A stretch of DNA of 64,000 nucleotides from JAMHWF01 sp035911095 (GCA_035911095.1 JAMHWF010000076.1:17604-81603), one strand, 5' to 3'. Counted from the stretch's first letter, positions 18,166 to 27,342 are shown. Notes: generated by a model from the letters alone, not told the origin. Made by a program: numbers and translations.

Positions 18166-19181
18166 GCGCTCACCTGGGTCGTGAGGGGTCCGACATGTCG
18201 CAGCCGGGCGTGGGCCGGCAGCCGCGCGCGTTGCCGGCGCAGGCCGGCGAAGCGGATCACCGCGTCGAGCAGGTCGTCGTCGGTGGCCAGCTCGAGCACG
18301 TCGATGCCGGCTTCGGCGAAGGCCTGCTGCAGCTCGGCCTCGCGCCGCTCGGCGGCGGCGGCGAAGCGGCGCCTGAAGCCGCGGTCGTGAGTGTCGACGA
18401 CGATCTGCTCGCCGGTCTCGGCGTCCTGCATGACGACCAGTCCGAGGTCCGGGAGTTCCGATTCGAGCGGATCGAACAACCGCACCGCGACGACGTCATG
18501 GCGCTGCGCGAGCTGCGCCAGCGGCGCCCCCCAGCCCGGTGCGCTGATGAAATCGGAGACGACGAAGACCAGCGAGCGGCGCGGCAGCAGCCCGACCGCG
18601 CCGGCGAGGAAGCTGCCGAGCTCGGTCGCCGCCGGCTCGGCCGGCCCGCCCCAGGCCTGCATCCGGTGCAGGATGTGCAGCACCTGCTGGCGCCCGCTGC
18701 GCGCCGGGATCACCGACTGGCTGCGCCGGTCGCCGGGGCCGCCGTAGAGCATCGCGCCGACGCGGTTGCCGCGGCGTGAGAAGAGGCGCGCGAGCACCGC
18801 GACGAAGTCGTTGGCGACCGAGCGCTTCAGCTGCCGGCCGGAGCCGAAGTCGACCGACGGGCTCAGGTCGACCAGGAACCAGGCGTTGAGCTCGCGGTCT
18901 TCGTGGAACTCGCGCACATGCGGCTGCTGGAGCCGCGCGGTGACGTTCCAGTCGATGTGGCGCACGTCGTCGTGGTACTGGTACTCGCGCAGGTCGGCCA
19001 GGTCGAGGCCGGTGCCGCGGAACAGCGTGCGGTAGTCGCCGTGCAGCAGGCCGTCGAGGCGGCGCAGCACCGACCATTCGAGCCGGCGCAAGGCCGCCTC
19101 GGCGACCGGCGGGACCGCCGGCTCGCCCGCGGGCGGCGCGGTGCGCTCAGCCGGCGGCTGCGGCTTCGCCGACCTTGACAT
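18162..19181 (-). CDS. DUF58-domain protein
   Basis: The 339-residue cytoplasmic protein has the DUF58 signature HYRTLFRGTGLDLADLREY (reading from GDYRTL) followed by DVRHIDWNVTARLQQPHVRE and FLVDLSPSVDFG, a degenerate VWA fold. DUF58 proteins are found almost always between a MoxR ATPase and a VWA membrane protein, as here. Its start overlaps moxR by 35 bases and its stop overlaps the VWA gene by 4, indicating tight co-translation. Confidence 0.88.
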   Translation of the reverse strand: MSRSAKPQPPAERTAPPAGEPAVPPVAEAALRRLEWSVLRRLDGLLHGDYRTLFRGTGLDLADLREYQYHDDVRHIDWNVTARLQQPHVREFHEDRELNAWFLVDLSPSVDFGSGRQLKRSVANDFVAVLARLFSRRGNRVGAMLYGGPGDRRSQSVIPARSGRQQVLHILHRMQAWGGPAEPAATELGSFLAGAVGLLPRRSLVFVVSDFISAPGWGAPLAQLAQRHDVVAVRLFDPLESELPDLGLVVMQDAETGEQIVVDTHDRGFRRRFAAAAERREAELQQAFAEAGIDVLELATDDDLLDAVIRFAGLRRQRARLPAHARLRHVGPLTTQVSA

Positions 19182-20169
19182 GGGAGTCCAGCGGCTTCGC
19201 CGGCGCGGGCAGCTGCGCCAGCAGGCGGGCGATAAGCGCGTCGGCGTCCTGTCCTTCGGCCAGGGCTTCGTACGACAGCATCAGGCGGTGGCGCAGCACG
19301 TCGGGCGCGATGTCGGTCAGGTCCTCGGGCAGCACGTAGGCCCGTCCGCGCAGGAAGGCCAGCGCGCGCGCGCCTTCGATCAGGTGGATCGACGCGCGCG
19401 GGCTCGCGCCGCAGCTCAGGAAGCGCGCGATGTCGCCCAGCCCGTAGCGGGCCGGCTCGCGCGTTGCGGCGACCAGCTTCACCGCATGCTGCACCAGCGA
19501 GGGGTCGACGTAGGCGGTGCGGCATTCGCGCTGCAGCGCCAACAGCTGTTCGGTCGTCGCCACCGCGCCGACCGTCGCCGCGACGCCGGTCACGCGCTGG
19601 ACGATGACGAACTCCTGCTCCTCCGTCGGGTAGCCGACCAGCACCTTCATCATGAAGCGGTCGACCTGGGCCTCGGGCAGCGCATAGGTGCCCTCGGTCT
19701 CGATCGGGTTCTGCGTCGCCATCACGAGGAAGGGCTCGGGCACCTTGTGCGTCTCGCCGGCGATCGTCACCTGGTGCTCCTGCATGACCTCGAGCAGCGC
19801 ACTCTGTACCTTGGCCGGGGCGCGGTTGATCTCGTCGGCGAGCAGCAGGTGGGTGAAGACCGGGCCGAGGGAGGTCGCGAACTCGCCGGTCTTCTGGTTG
19901 TAGATGCGCGTGCCGACCAGGTCCGCCGGCACCAGGTCGGGCGTGAACTGGATGCGCTTGAAGCTGCCGCGCAGCGTCGTGGCCAGCGTCTTGACCGTCA
20001 GCGTCTTGGCCAGCCCCGGCACGCCCTCGACCAGCAGGTGGCCCTGGGCCAGGATCGCGACCAGCACGCGCTCGAGGAAGTGGTCCTGGCCGACGACGAC
20101 CTTCTTCACCTCGTAGAGCACGCGCTCCATCAAGGTGGCGTTGTCACGCAGGGTGTGCTGGTCGTTCAT
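19147..20169 (-). CDS. MoxR-family AAA+ ATPase
   Basis: The 340-residue ATPase starts at ATG 20169 (MNDQHTLRDNATLMERVLYE). Walker A GVPGLAKT is at 49-56, Walker B LLLADEINRAPAKVQSALLE, with sensor region ATQNPIETEGTYALPEAQ DRF. MoxR proteins are AAA+ chaperone-like ATPases that act with VWA partners. It lies 62 bases downstream of the S1C protease gene on the same strand, and overlaps the DUF58 gene. Confidence 0.92.
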   Translation of the reverse strand: MNDQHTLRDNATLMERVLYEVKKVVVGQDHFLERVLVAILAQGHLLVEGVPGLAKTLTVKTLATTLRGSFKRIQFTPDLVPADLVGTRIYNQKTGEFATSLGPVFTHLLLADEINRAPAKVQSALLEVMQEHQVTIAGETHKVPEPFLVMATQNPIETEGTYALPEAQVDRFMMKVLVGYPTEEQEFVIVQRVTGVAATVGAVATTEQLLALQRECRTAYVDPSLVQHAVKLVAATREPARYGLGDIARFLSCGASPRASIHLIEGARALAFLRGRAYVLPEDLTDIAPDVLRHRLMLSYEALAEGQDADALIARLLAQLPAPAKPLDSHVKVGEAAAAG

Positions 20170-20231
20170 GTGGCGTCGGCCTCGAAAAGTCGTTGAGACG
20201 AAGGATTCGGTGCTGCGTTGTCGCCCTGCGC

Positions 20232-21269
20232 CTAGTGCGGCGGCAATCCCATGCCGCCGGCCGCGTTCTCGATCGGTACTGCAAATCCGATGCCGATGAA
20301 CACGCGCTGCTCGCTCGGGTTGAGGATCGCGGTGACGATGCCGACCACCTCGCCTTCGGCGGTGACCAGCGGCCCGCCCGAGCTGCCGGGATTGGCCGCG
20401 GCGTCGAACTGGATCAGGTTGGACAGCATCGTCTTGCCGTCGAGCGCCTGGTACTCGCGCCGAAGGCCCGAGACCACGCCGGCCGAGACCGAGGGCCCGA
20501 TGCCGAATGGAAAGCCCACCGCCACCACGGTGTCGCCGGGAGAGAGGTCGGCCGTGCCGCGCAGCGTGGCCGGCACGACGTCGTCGGGCACGGTGCGCGG
20601 CTGCAGCACCGCCAGATCGTTGTGCGGCTGGGTCGAGAGCACCGCGGCCGGCGACTGCGTACCGTCGGCGAAGGTCACCTCGATCTGCGACGCACCCTCG
20701 ATGACATGCAGGTTGGTCAGGATCAGGCCCGACTCCACGATGATGACGCCGGTGCCGGTGCTCATCGGCTGGTCGTCCTTGTCTTTGTCCTTGCCTGCTT
20801 CCCGGCCCTTGCCGGCGCCGGCGACCTTCTCGCTGCGGCCCAGGCCGCGCACCCGCACGACCGATGGGTGGATCACCTCGAAGGCCTTGCGCGCGGCCGA
20901 GGGCAGGCTTGTCTTCTCGAGCGTGTGGAGCACTGCGCGGTCGATGTCGGTCTGCGTCAACCGGCGCGGCTCGGGCTGCAGCGCGCCGTGCAGCGCGAGG
21001 CCGAGGGCCGCCAATGCGACCAGCCCGAGCCAGCCGGTGGCCGGGACGCGGCGGGGCGAGAAGCGCGAGAGCTGGCGCGCGGCCGGTGGGGGCGAGGTGC
21101 CTGCGCCGGCCTCGGCCCCGGACGCGGCGTGCGGACGGTTCGCCAGGGTCTTGTCGGTGGCGGGCTCGGCGGCCTGCATCGTCGACGCGCTCGCGGCGGC
21201 CGTCGGCGTACCGGTCTTGCCTGCGCGACCGGAGCGGCTGGAGCTGCTGTAGAGCGTCTGCTTTCTCAT
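20232..21269 (-). CDS. S1C-family trypsin-like serine protease (HtrA/Deg-like, no PDZ)
   Basis: The 345-residue protein has a long Ser/Ala-rich cytoplasmic N-terminus, one membrane anchor at ~80-95 (WLGLVALAALGLALHG), and a periplasmic protease domain with the triad His188 (TNLHVIEG), Asp218 (HNDLAVL) and Ser297 (NPGSSGGP). A Lys/Asp-rich insert (KGREAGKDKDKDD) sits before the catalytic domain. The PDZ domains of DegP/DegS are missing: the protein ends shortly after the protease fold. Probably membrane-tethered quality-control protease. It heads the operon with moxR. Confidence 0.88.
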   Translation of the reverse strand: MRKQTLYSSSSRSGRAGKTGTPTAAASASTMQAAEPATDKTLANRPHAASGAEAGAGTSPPPAARQLSRFSPRRVPATGWLGLVALAALGLALHGALQPEPRRLTQTDIDRAVLHTLEKTSLPSAARKAFEVIHPSVVRVRGLGRSEKVAGAGKGREAGKDKDKDDQPMSTGTGVIIVESGLILTNLHVIEGASQIEVTFADGTQSPAAVLSTQPHNDLAVLQPRTVPDDVVPATLRGTADLSPGDTVVAVGFPFGIGPSVSAGVVSGLRREYQALDGKTMLSNLIQFDAAANPGSSGGPLVTAEGEVVGIVTAILNPSEQRVFIGIGFAVPIENAAGGMGLPPH

Positions 21270-21532
21270 ACACGCCTCGCCAAACGACCGAGAACGTGCG
21301 AACAGTAACCGATGGCGGCGGGTGGGCGGAGGTGACCGGGATTGGCCCACGCCGCCGATGGGAATGCGTCGTGGTATCCGCCGCGGGCGCACGCAATCCG
21401 TGCCCTTCAAGGGGGCCGTGGTGCACCGGGGCCGGCCCGGACATGCGGGCCGCGCCGTCGCGGCGCCCCTGCGGCCCGCCTCCGGCACGGGCCGGCGACG
21501 ACGCGCCGGGCGCCGCGCGGGGCGGCAGGCGG

Positions 21533-21823
21533 TCAGGACGCGGCGAGCGCCGCGGAGAAGAAATGGCGGAAGACGTCGATGTCGGTGACCTCGCGCACCG
21601 CCAGGCCCTCGACCGGTTCCGAGAACGTGGTCGACGCCGGGGCCGGCACCAGTTCGGCCGGCATCGTGTCGGGGTAGACCTCGACGGTCCGGCGCTCGGC
21701 GCCCTGCGAGCGGGCGCGCCAGTTCAGCCGGTCCGACAGCGAATCGGCGAAGGAAGGCGTGTCGTCCCATTCGACGAAGCCGGAAGCGCGACGGAGGGAC
21801 GGGGGCAGGGGGTGCGGACGCAT
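21533..21823 (-). CDS. Hypothetical protein (96 residues)
   Basis: Starts at ATG 21823 (MRPHPLPPSLRRASGFVEWD). The sequence looks protein-like (acidic middle with VEVYPDTMPAELVPAPAST, C-terminal TDIDVFRHFFSAALAAS) but no domain is recognised. No signal peptide or membrane segment. Confidence 0.5.
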   Translation of the reverse strand: MRPHPLPPSLRRASGFVEWDDTPSFADSLSDRLNWRARSQGAERRTVEVYPDTMPAELVPAPASTTFSEPVEGLAVREVTDIDVFRHFFSAALAAS

Positions 21824-21973
21824 GGCGACCTCGCGTGATCTCGGTACAGGCGACGAAGGATAGGTTGTGCAGCCCGTTGAAATCCCCCGAACAGGGGGGT
21901 CATGGAAGGCTTGTTCCGAATCCGTTCCGCCGCCCGTCCTAAGCATCCGGCAACGCCGGGAGACGGTGCGGCC

Positions 21974-22549
21974 TCAGGCGCCGATCAGCGGCACGCCGAT
22001 CACCCAGCGGTGAGCCCAGAACAGCGTCGCCAGGTAGAGGGCGAGCCCGCCGCCGATGGCGATCGCGTCGTTGGCCGGCCGCGCAGGCGCGCCGGGCACG
22101 GCGCGCGGCGGGCGGTGCTTGAGCGAGAGGCGGTCGGCGACCGCCCAGGCCAGAAAGGCGCCGAACAGCAGCAGCTCGTGCGCCATGCCGTTGGACAGCA
22201 GGTGGGCGAGGGCCCAGAGCTTGATCGCCGCGAGCATCGGGTGGCGGGCGGCCCGCTGCAGGCGCCCGGGCAGGTAGGCCGCGAGCAGCAGCGGGAAGAC
22301 CGGCAGCATCAGCAGCATGGTCAGGTGGCGCATCGCCGCCGGCGGCGTATAGACCACCACCGGGTCCAGCCGGGCCTGGCCGTAGCCCCAGACGATCAGC
22401 CCGAGGCCGAGCGTCGACAGCAGCGAGTAGCCGACCCGCCAGACCATGGCCCCGTGCGCGGCGATGCTGCGTGTACGCCAGCCGTCGGCCAGGATCGACA
22501 CCGAGTGCACGCCGAGGAACAGCACGAGGCCGAGAACGAGAAAGGTCAT
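21974..22549 (-). CDS. NnrU family membrane protein
   Basis: The 191-residue inner-membrane protein has about six hydrophobic segments, starting MTFLVLGLVLFLGVHSVSIL, with RHPMLAAIKLWALAHLLSNG, the conserved NnrU motif. NnrU was described alongside nitrite/nitric oxide reductase genes in denitrifiers and is required there for nitric-oxide-related metabolism, but the family (with MddA-like isoprenylcysteine methyltransferase folds) is broader. No denitrification genes are in this window. Divergent from the SET-domain gene, 62 bases apart. Confidence 0.85.
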   Translation of the reverse strand: MTFLVLGLVLFLGVHSVSILADGWRTRSIAAHGAMVWRVGYSLLSTLGLGLIVWGYGQARLDPVVVYTPPAAMRHLTMLLMLPVFPLLLAAYLPGRLQRAARHPMLAAIKLWALAHLLSNGMAHELLLFGAFLAWAVADRLSLKHRPPRAVPGAPARPANDAIAIGGGLALYLATLFWAHRWVIGVPLIGA

Positions 22550-22611
22550 GGCGCTTGCCTTCGAGGTGGGCGCGGAAGCGGGGGTGCGGCGGGGGAGGCG
22601 AGAATCGACCG

Positions 22612-23031
22612 ATGGGCCAACCCGCCAACCCGCAGAAGTTTGCCGTCGACGTCAAACCCTCGTCGATCGACGGTCACGGCGCCTTCGCGGCCGAGGCGAT
22701 TCCGGCGCGACGCAAGATCGGCGAGATCCGCGGCGAGTCGATCAGCGTGCGCGAGGCGCGGGCGCGGGCCCGCCAGCAGCAGCGGATCATGATCGTCGAG
22801 GTGTCCGACAAACGCGCCGTCGACGCTGCGGGCTCCACCGACCCGCTGCGCTTCGTCAACCACTCGTGCCGGCCCAACGCGATGCTGCGCATCCGCCAGG
22901 GGCGCATCGAGTTCTACGCGCTGCGCGACATCCGCAGCGGCGACGAGATCACCGCCGACTACGGCGAGACCCACCATAACCGCACGCTCGCCTGTCGCTG
23001 CGGGATGGTGGGCTGCATCGGCTGGCTCTGA
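22612..23031 (+). CDS. SET-domain protein-lysine methyltransferase
   Basis: The 139-residue cytoplasmic protein starts at ATG 22612, preceded by GGGGGAGG. It is a compact SET domain: HGAFAAEAIP (SAM site), RFVNHSCRPNAMLRI (the NHSC motif), GDEITADYGE with the catalytic-site Tyr, and a post-SET cysteine cluster CRCGMVGCIG. Bacterial SET proteins methylate lysines on ribosomal or chromatin proteins, or on host targets in pathogens; the target here is unknown. Confidence 0.88.
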   Translation: MGQPANPQKFAVDVKPSSIDGHGAFAAEAIPARRKIGEIRGESISVREARARARQQQRIMIVEVSDKRAVDAAGSTDPLRFVNHSCRPNAMLRIRQGRIEFYALRDIRSGDEITADYGETHHNRTLACRCGMVGCIGWL

Positions 23032-23119
23032 CGGCGTTTCAGCGCTGCCGGGCCTTGACCCGCTCGCGCCGTCTGTCCGTGCGGCCGGCCGGGGCGGCCG
23101 ACCTTGGCCCTGCCACCTC

Positions 23120-23881
23120 TCAGCGGACGACCGCTGCCGGCGCGACGCGATGGCTCGTCGGGTGCAGGACGTGCACCGCAGCGCTCTCGGGCCGCGAGCG
23201 CTGGTAGAACGGGCCGCCCTGCTCGCTCAGCATGTCCTCGCGCGTGTAGGGCCGGTCGCGGTCGGCGACGGCCAGCGCGATCTGCGTGACCAGGTTATGG
23301 CTGCGCGAGGGCGCGGCCTGGATCGGCATCACCGCCAGCCAGGCAGCGATGCCGGCGCCGATCCAGCGTGCGCGCAGGTAGCTGGGCGTCGAGCGCAGCC
23401 ACCACAGCGCCGCGCCGCTGGCTGCGGCACCCAGGGCGAAGCCGAGCACGACCTCGGAGTACGAGTGCACCGCGATCATCACGCGCGACACCGCGACCAG
23501 CAGCGCCAGCAGGTAGCCGGCGACGACGGCCAGGCGCGTCACCAGTGCCTGGCGTGCGCTCGGCACGGTGTCGCCGCGCCGCCGGTTGGCCAGCGCGAAA
23601 GCCAGGATCGGGTAGGTGGCCGTGGCGAACATCGCGTGGCCCGAGAAGCCGGTGAAGTTGATCGACGCGATGCCGATGCCGAAGCCGATGAAAGCGATCT
23701 TGGAGGCGGTGGTCAGCGCGATCGCGATGCCGAGCGGGATCAGCCAGGCCACGGCCGGCCGGCCTGAGCGCGCGGCCACCAGGAGCCACACCGCGATGCC
23801 CAGCGCGAGCGGCAGGATGATGCCGAGTTCGCCGAAGCGGGTGATCCAGTACCAGAACGCGGATTTGGGTTCGAAGGACAT
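23120..23881 (-). CDS. PAP2-superfamily membrane phosphatase
   Basis: The 253-residue protein starts at ATG 23881 (MSFEPKSAFWYWITRFGELG). Five or six membrane segments are seen. Phosphatase motifs are degenerate at the first (KIAFIGFGIG), present as FSGHAMFATA (PSGH-like) and as SRVMIAVHSYSEVVLGFALG (SRxxxxxHxxxD-like, with Glu in place of Asp). Family members hydrolyse lipid phosphates such as phosphatidate or undecaprenyl pyrophosphate. A ~60-residue periplasmic C-terminal tail follows. Confidence 0.75.
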   Translation of the reverse strand: MSFEPKSAFWYWITRFGELGIILPLALGIAVWLLVAARSGRPAVAWLIPLGIAIALTTASKIAFIGFGIGIASINFTGFSGHAMFATATYPILAFALANRRRGDTVPSARQALVTRLAVVAGYLLALLVAVSRVMIAVHSYSEVVLGFALGAAASGAALWWLRSTPSYLRARWIGAGIAAWLAVMPIQAAPSRSHNLVTQIALAVADRDRPYTREDMLSEQGGPFYQRSRPESAAVHVLHPTSHRVAPAAVVR

Positions 23882-24264
23882 GCAGGGCAGACAGTGAAGG
23901 CGTGCGACCGGGGAGCCTAAGGCCGAACCGCGACGCGATACTGCACTGCAACAGCGAACTTCGTGCCCGCTCCCCCGTTCGCGGGAGTTTGTCATGCCCC
24001 CTCTTCCCGGCGCTCACGGTCGGGATCGTCCATCGGGTGTATGGCACAGAGCGAAGCAGGCACTCACAAACCACACTTGAGGGGTTCGACGGGCCTCGCC
24101 GCGACCGGCAGCGGCCCGAGACCCGCCCACCGGCAGCGCCAGCCGCCGATGGCTGCGAAACGAAAAGGCTGACGCGGTCTCGCGGCAGTACGCTCACGGT
24201 CTTTGCGGGCGCGCACTTCCGACACGAACAACCGCCGGGCCCGGGGCAAGCAGGAGACAAGGCG
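23882..24264. other. Divergent intergenic region upstream of maeB
   Basis: About 380 bases between the PAP2 gene and maeB without a supported gene. A TGGCACA word at ~24040 looks like a sigma-54 -24 element, but the -12 GC is one base out of register, so I do not call a promoter. A Shine-Dalgarno AGGAG precedes maeB. Confidence 0.4.
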
Positions 24265-26574
24265 ATGGAACCCACCCACAAGACCGAACTGACGCCGGCC
24301 GAGGCCGCGCTGCGCGACGCCGCGCTCGACTACCACCGCAGCCCGGTGCGCGGAAAGATCACCGTCAGCGCCACCAAGCCGCTGTCGAACCAGCGCGACC
24401 TCTCGCTCGCCTACTCGCCCGGCGTCGCCTACGCCTGCCTGGCGATCGAGAAGGAGCCGGGCCAGGCGGCCGAGCTCACTTCGCGCGGCAACCTGGTCGG
24501 CGTGGTCACCAACGGCACCGCGGTGCTTGGCCTGGGCGACATCGGCCCGCTGGCGAGCAAGCCGGTGATGGAAGGCAAGGGCTGCCTGTTCAAGAAGTTC
24601 GCCGGCATCGACGTCTTCGACATCGAGCTCGCCGAGCGCGACCCCGACAAACTCGTCGAGATCATCGCCTCGCTCGAGCCGACGCTCGGCGGCGTCAACC
24701 TCGAGGACATCAAGGCGCCCGAGTGCTTCTACATCGAGAAGCAGCTCAAGGAGCGGATGCAGATCCCCGTCTTCCACGACGACCAGCACGGCACCGCGAT
24801 CATCTCCGCTGCCGCGGTGATCAACGGCATCGAGCTCACCGGCAAGGAGATCGGCAAGATCAAGGTCGCGGTCAGCGGCGCGGGCGCCGCGGCCATCGCC
24901 TGCCTCGACCTGCTGGTGCGCCTGGGCGTCGCGCGCGAGAACATTTTCGTCTGCGACAGCAAGGGCGTGATCAACCACCGCCGCGAGGACAAGCTCGACG
25001 AATCGAAGCGCGCCTACCTGCAGCGCACCGACGCCCGCACGCTGGCCGACGTGATGGTGGGCGCCGACGTGTTCCTCGGCTGCTCGGCGGCCGGCGTCGT
25101 CAATGCCGAGATGGTCAAGCGCATGGCCGACCGGCCGCTGATCCTGGCGCTGGCCAACCCCGAGCCCGAGATCCGCCCCGAGATCGCGAAGGCCGCGCGG
25201 CCCGACTGCATCATCGCCACCGGCCGGTCGGACTATCCGAACCAGGTCAACAACGTGCTGTGCTTCCCGTACATCTTCCGCGGCGCGCTGGACAGCGGGG
25301 CGCAGCGCATCACCGAGGAGATGAAGGTCGCCTGCGTGCACGAGATCGCCGGCCTGGCCAAGGCCGAGATCAGCGGCGAGGTGGCGGCCGCCTACCCGGG
25401 CGAGGAGATGCAGTTCGGGCCCGAGTACCTGATCCCCAAGCCCTTCGACTCACGCCTGATCCTGCGCATCGCCCCGGCGGTGGCGAAGGCGGCGGCCGAG
25501 TCGGGCGTCGCGTCGCGGCCGATCGAGGACCTGGGCGCCTACCGCCGCTCGCTGCTCAAGTTCATGACCCACACCGGCATGTTCATGCGCCCGGTGTTCG
25601 AGGCCGCGCGCACCGCCCCGCGCCGCGTGATCTACGCCGAGGGCGAGGACGAGCGCACGCTGCGTGCGGTGCAGATCGCGCTGGAGGAAGGCCTGGTCAA
25701 GCCGACCCTGGTCGGCCGCCCGGCGGTGATCGCGCAGCGCATCGAGCGCGCGCACCTGCGGCTGAAGGAGGGGCAGGACTTCGACCTCGTGAACCCCGAG
25801 GATGACCCGCGCTTCCGCCAGTACTGGGAGGCCTATCACGCGCTGAAGGGCCGCGACGGCGTGACGCCCGAGATGGCCAAGGCCGCGGTGCGGCGCAGCA
25901 ACACGCTGATCAGCGCGCTGGCCGTGCACCTGGGCCACGCCGACGGCCTGGTGTGCGGCCTGGTCGGCCGCTACGAGCAGCACCTGGACCACGTGCGCGA
26001 CGTGATCGGCATGCGGCGCGACATCAAGCATTTCGCGGCGCTGAACGCGCTGATGATGGACAAGCACACGCTGTTCATCACCGACACCTTCGTCAACGAC
26101 GACCCCGACGCAGGTACGGTGGCCGAGATCGCGGCGATGGCCGCCGACACGGTGGCGCACTTCGGCCTGACGCCGAAGGTGGCCTTCCTCTCGCACTCGA
26201 TGTTCGGCTCCAGCACCCGGCCCTCGGCCCGCAAGATGCGCGAGGCGCGCCACCTCTTCGGCCAGCGCCGCCCCGGCATCGAGGCCGACGGCGAGATGCA
26301 GGGCGACGCCGCCCTCTCCGAGACGGTGCGTTCGAGCTTCCTGCTCGACAGCACGCTGAGCGGCGCGGCCAACGTGCTGGTGTGCCCGAACCTCGACGCC
26401 GCCAACATCCTCTTCAACGTGCTGAAGATGACCGGCGGGCAGGGGGTGACGGTGGGGCCGATGCTGCTGGGGAGCGCGGCCCCGGCGCATATCCTGACCC
26501 CGGCGGCGACGGTGCGGCGCATCGTCAACATCACGGCGTTGACGGTGGCGGCCGTGAATGGGAATAGGCGGTGA
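24265..26574 (+). CDS. maeB: NADP-dependent malic enzyme, hybrid with phosphotransacetylase domain
   Basis: The 769-residue enzyme starts at ATG 24265, with AGGAG nearby. Residues ~15-190 are the malic N-terminal domain (YSPGVAYACLAI, VTNGTAVLGLGDIGPLASKPVMEGK, FHDDQHGTAIISAAA), ~190-420 the NAD(P)-binding domain (KVAVSGAGAAAIACLDLLVRLG), and ~440-769 a phosphate-acetyl/butyryl-transferase-like domain that is regulatory in MaeB. The enzyme decarboxylates malate to pyruvate with NADPH production. Length is typical for MaeB. A good hairpin terminator follows. Confidence 0.95.
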   Translation: MEPTHKTELTPAEAALRDAALDYHRSPVRGKITVSATKPLSNQRDLSLAYSPGVAYACLAIEKEPGQAAELTSRGNLVGVVTNGTAVLGLGDIGPLASKPVMEGKGCLFKKFAGIDVFDIELAERDPDKLVEIIASLEPTLGGVNLEDIKAPECFYIEKQLKERMQIPVFHDDQHGTAIISAAAVINGIELTGKEIGKIKVAVSGAGAAAIACLDLLVRLGVARENIFVCDSKGVINHRREDKLDESKRAYLQRTDARTLADVMVGADVFLGCSAAGVVNAEMVKRMADRPLILALANPEPEIRPEIAKAARPDCIIATGRSDYPNQVNNVLCFPYIFRGALDSGAQRITEEMKVACVHEIAGLAKAEISGEVAAAYPGEEMQFGPEYLIPKPFDSRLILRIAPAVAKAAAESGVASRPIEDLGAYRRSLLKFMTHTGMFMRPVFEAARTAPRRVIYAEGEDERTLRAVQIALEEGLVKPTLVGRPAVIAQRIERAHLRLKEGQDFDLVNPEDDPRFRQYWEAYHALKGRDGVTPEMAKAAVRRSNTLISALAVHLGHADGLVCGLVGRYEQHLDHVRDVIGMRRDIKHFAALNALMMDKHTLFITDTFVNDDPDAGTVAEIAAMAADTVAHFGLTPKVAFLSHSMFGSSTRPSARKMREARHLFGQRRPGIEADGEMQGDAALSETVRSSFLLDSTLSGAANVLVCPNLDAANILFNVLKMTGGQGVTVGPMLLGSAAPAHILTPAATVRRIVNITALTVAAVNGNRR

Positions 26575-26648
26575 GGTGACGGCGGGCGGCCGGGCCGGCG
26601 GATGCTGGCCTTGCCGCCGTGCTGGAGATGGGCGGGAGGGCGTCGACG

Positions 26649-26666
26649 AGCACCTCGTCAGGTGCT
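26649..26666 (+). terminator. Candidate terminator of maeB
   Basis: AGCACCT-CGTC-AGGTGCT is a perfect 7-bp stem with a 4-nt loop, 75 bases past the maeB stop, followed by TT. The T-tract is short, as is common in high-GC genomes. Confidence 0.5.
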
Positions 26667-26860
26667 TTGGCCGCCCGCCCAAGGCGAGGCGGAGCCCATG
26701 AAGTGCCAAGTTTGTCTCGGCTCGGAACCAACTGGCACCGCGATTCGCTGAATTGGGGATGGGCCTTTGCACGACGCAGAGGATCCTTGCGTTCGAGCTC
26801 GCCGGCCGACTGCGCCCACAACCGGATATGGGCGCGGATTCGATGTTTCGGGCTGATTAG

Positions 26861-26923
26861 TGGCGCAGGAGTGCGCCAGCTTCTGATTATGTGCGCAAAT
26901 GTGCGCCCGAAAACACGTTAAAC
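26861..26923 (+). other. attI-like recombination site
   Basis: The stretch ends in GTTAAAC (26917-26923), a perfect fit to the integron core GTTRRRY, and the bases before it, GCGCCCGAAAACAC, closely resemble the end of the class 1 attI site (GTCGCCCTAAAACAAA then GTTAGGC). A perfect 7-bp hairpin TGGCGCA-GGAG-TGCGCCA lies at 26861-26878. It is placed just before the first cassette start. There is no adjacent integrase gene, so identity rests on resemblance and position. Confidence 0.35.
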
Positions 26924-26929
26924 CTTCCG

Positions 26930-27217
26930 ATGGGTCAGCAACTCAGTCCACTGGAAATGGCGCTCTATCGTGCCGTTGATGAGGTCCTTCACTACGTGTG
27001 GGATCCGATTGGCATTTCTCGTGCGCCAGAAGCCAGAGATGAGTACCACGCGTATCTGCCAGACGTTTATGGTCTTGTCCGCTGCGGAGCAAATGCGGCA
27101 GAAATTGCGAACTACCTATCAGGCGTTGTGGACTACATGGGGCTGGATCCGGCGCGAACGCGGGATCAAGAAGTGGCGTTGCTCCTGCTTCATTGGAAGA
27201 AGGTCATTAATGCGTAG
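26930..27217 (+). CDS. Integron-cassette-type hypothetical protein
   Basis: The 95-residue protein (MGQQLSPLEMALYRAVDEVL, then HYVWDPIGISRAPEARDEYH) is acidic, soluble and probably all-helical. It starts 6 bases after the GTTAAAC core site and stops 3 bases before an attC-like site, exactly the packing of an integron gene cassette. Codon use and AT content differ from the GC-rich neighbours. The WDPIG and EARDEYHAYLP region recalls small proteins of unknown function often carried in cassettes. No function can be assigned. Confidence 0.7.
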   Translation: MGQQLSPLEMALYRAVDEVLHYVWDPIGISRAPEARDEYHAYLPDVYGLVRCGANAAEIANYLSGVVDYMGLDPARTRDQEVALLLLHWKKVINA

Positions 27218-27220
27218 CCG

Positions 27221-27278
27221 GTCTAACTGGGCATCCCATCGGACCGCCTGCGGCGGCCGCTGAATTACTACGTTAGAG
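27221..27278 (+). repeat. attC-like site 1
   Basis: Begins with GTCTAAC (27221-27227, RYYYAAC) and ends with GTTAGAG (27272-27278, GTTRRR-, last base off consensus). Between them is an imperfect inverted repeat with core GGACCGCC-TGC-GGCGGCC. Total 58 nt, about the size of the aadA-type sites, and its ends and GC-rich inner stem are organised in the same way. It lies 3 bases after the first cassette's stop codon. Confidence 0.55.
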
Positions 27279-27342
27279 CGCAAGATTGCAATGCGCCAAG
27301 TCATCAAGCCCCCCCCTTCATCAGTTACCTGAGGAATAAGAA

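Larger units (their letters stand above)
26575..26929. other. Intergenic region between maeB and the cassette array
   Basis: 355 bases without a gene. It holds the maeB terminator (26649-26666) and an attI-like stretch (26861-26923). From about 26750 onward the composition becomes visibly AT-richer than the surrounding chromosome. There is no room for, and no trace of, an integrase gene. Confidence 0.6.

Noticed and set aside
24035..24060. TGGCACA sequence upstream of maeB as a sigma-54 site.
   Set aside because: The GG-GC spacing is 11, not 10 bases.
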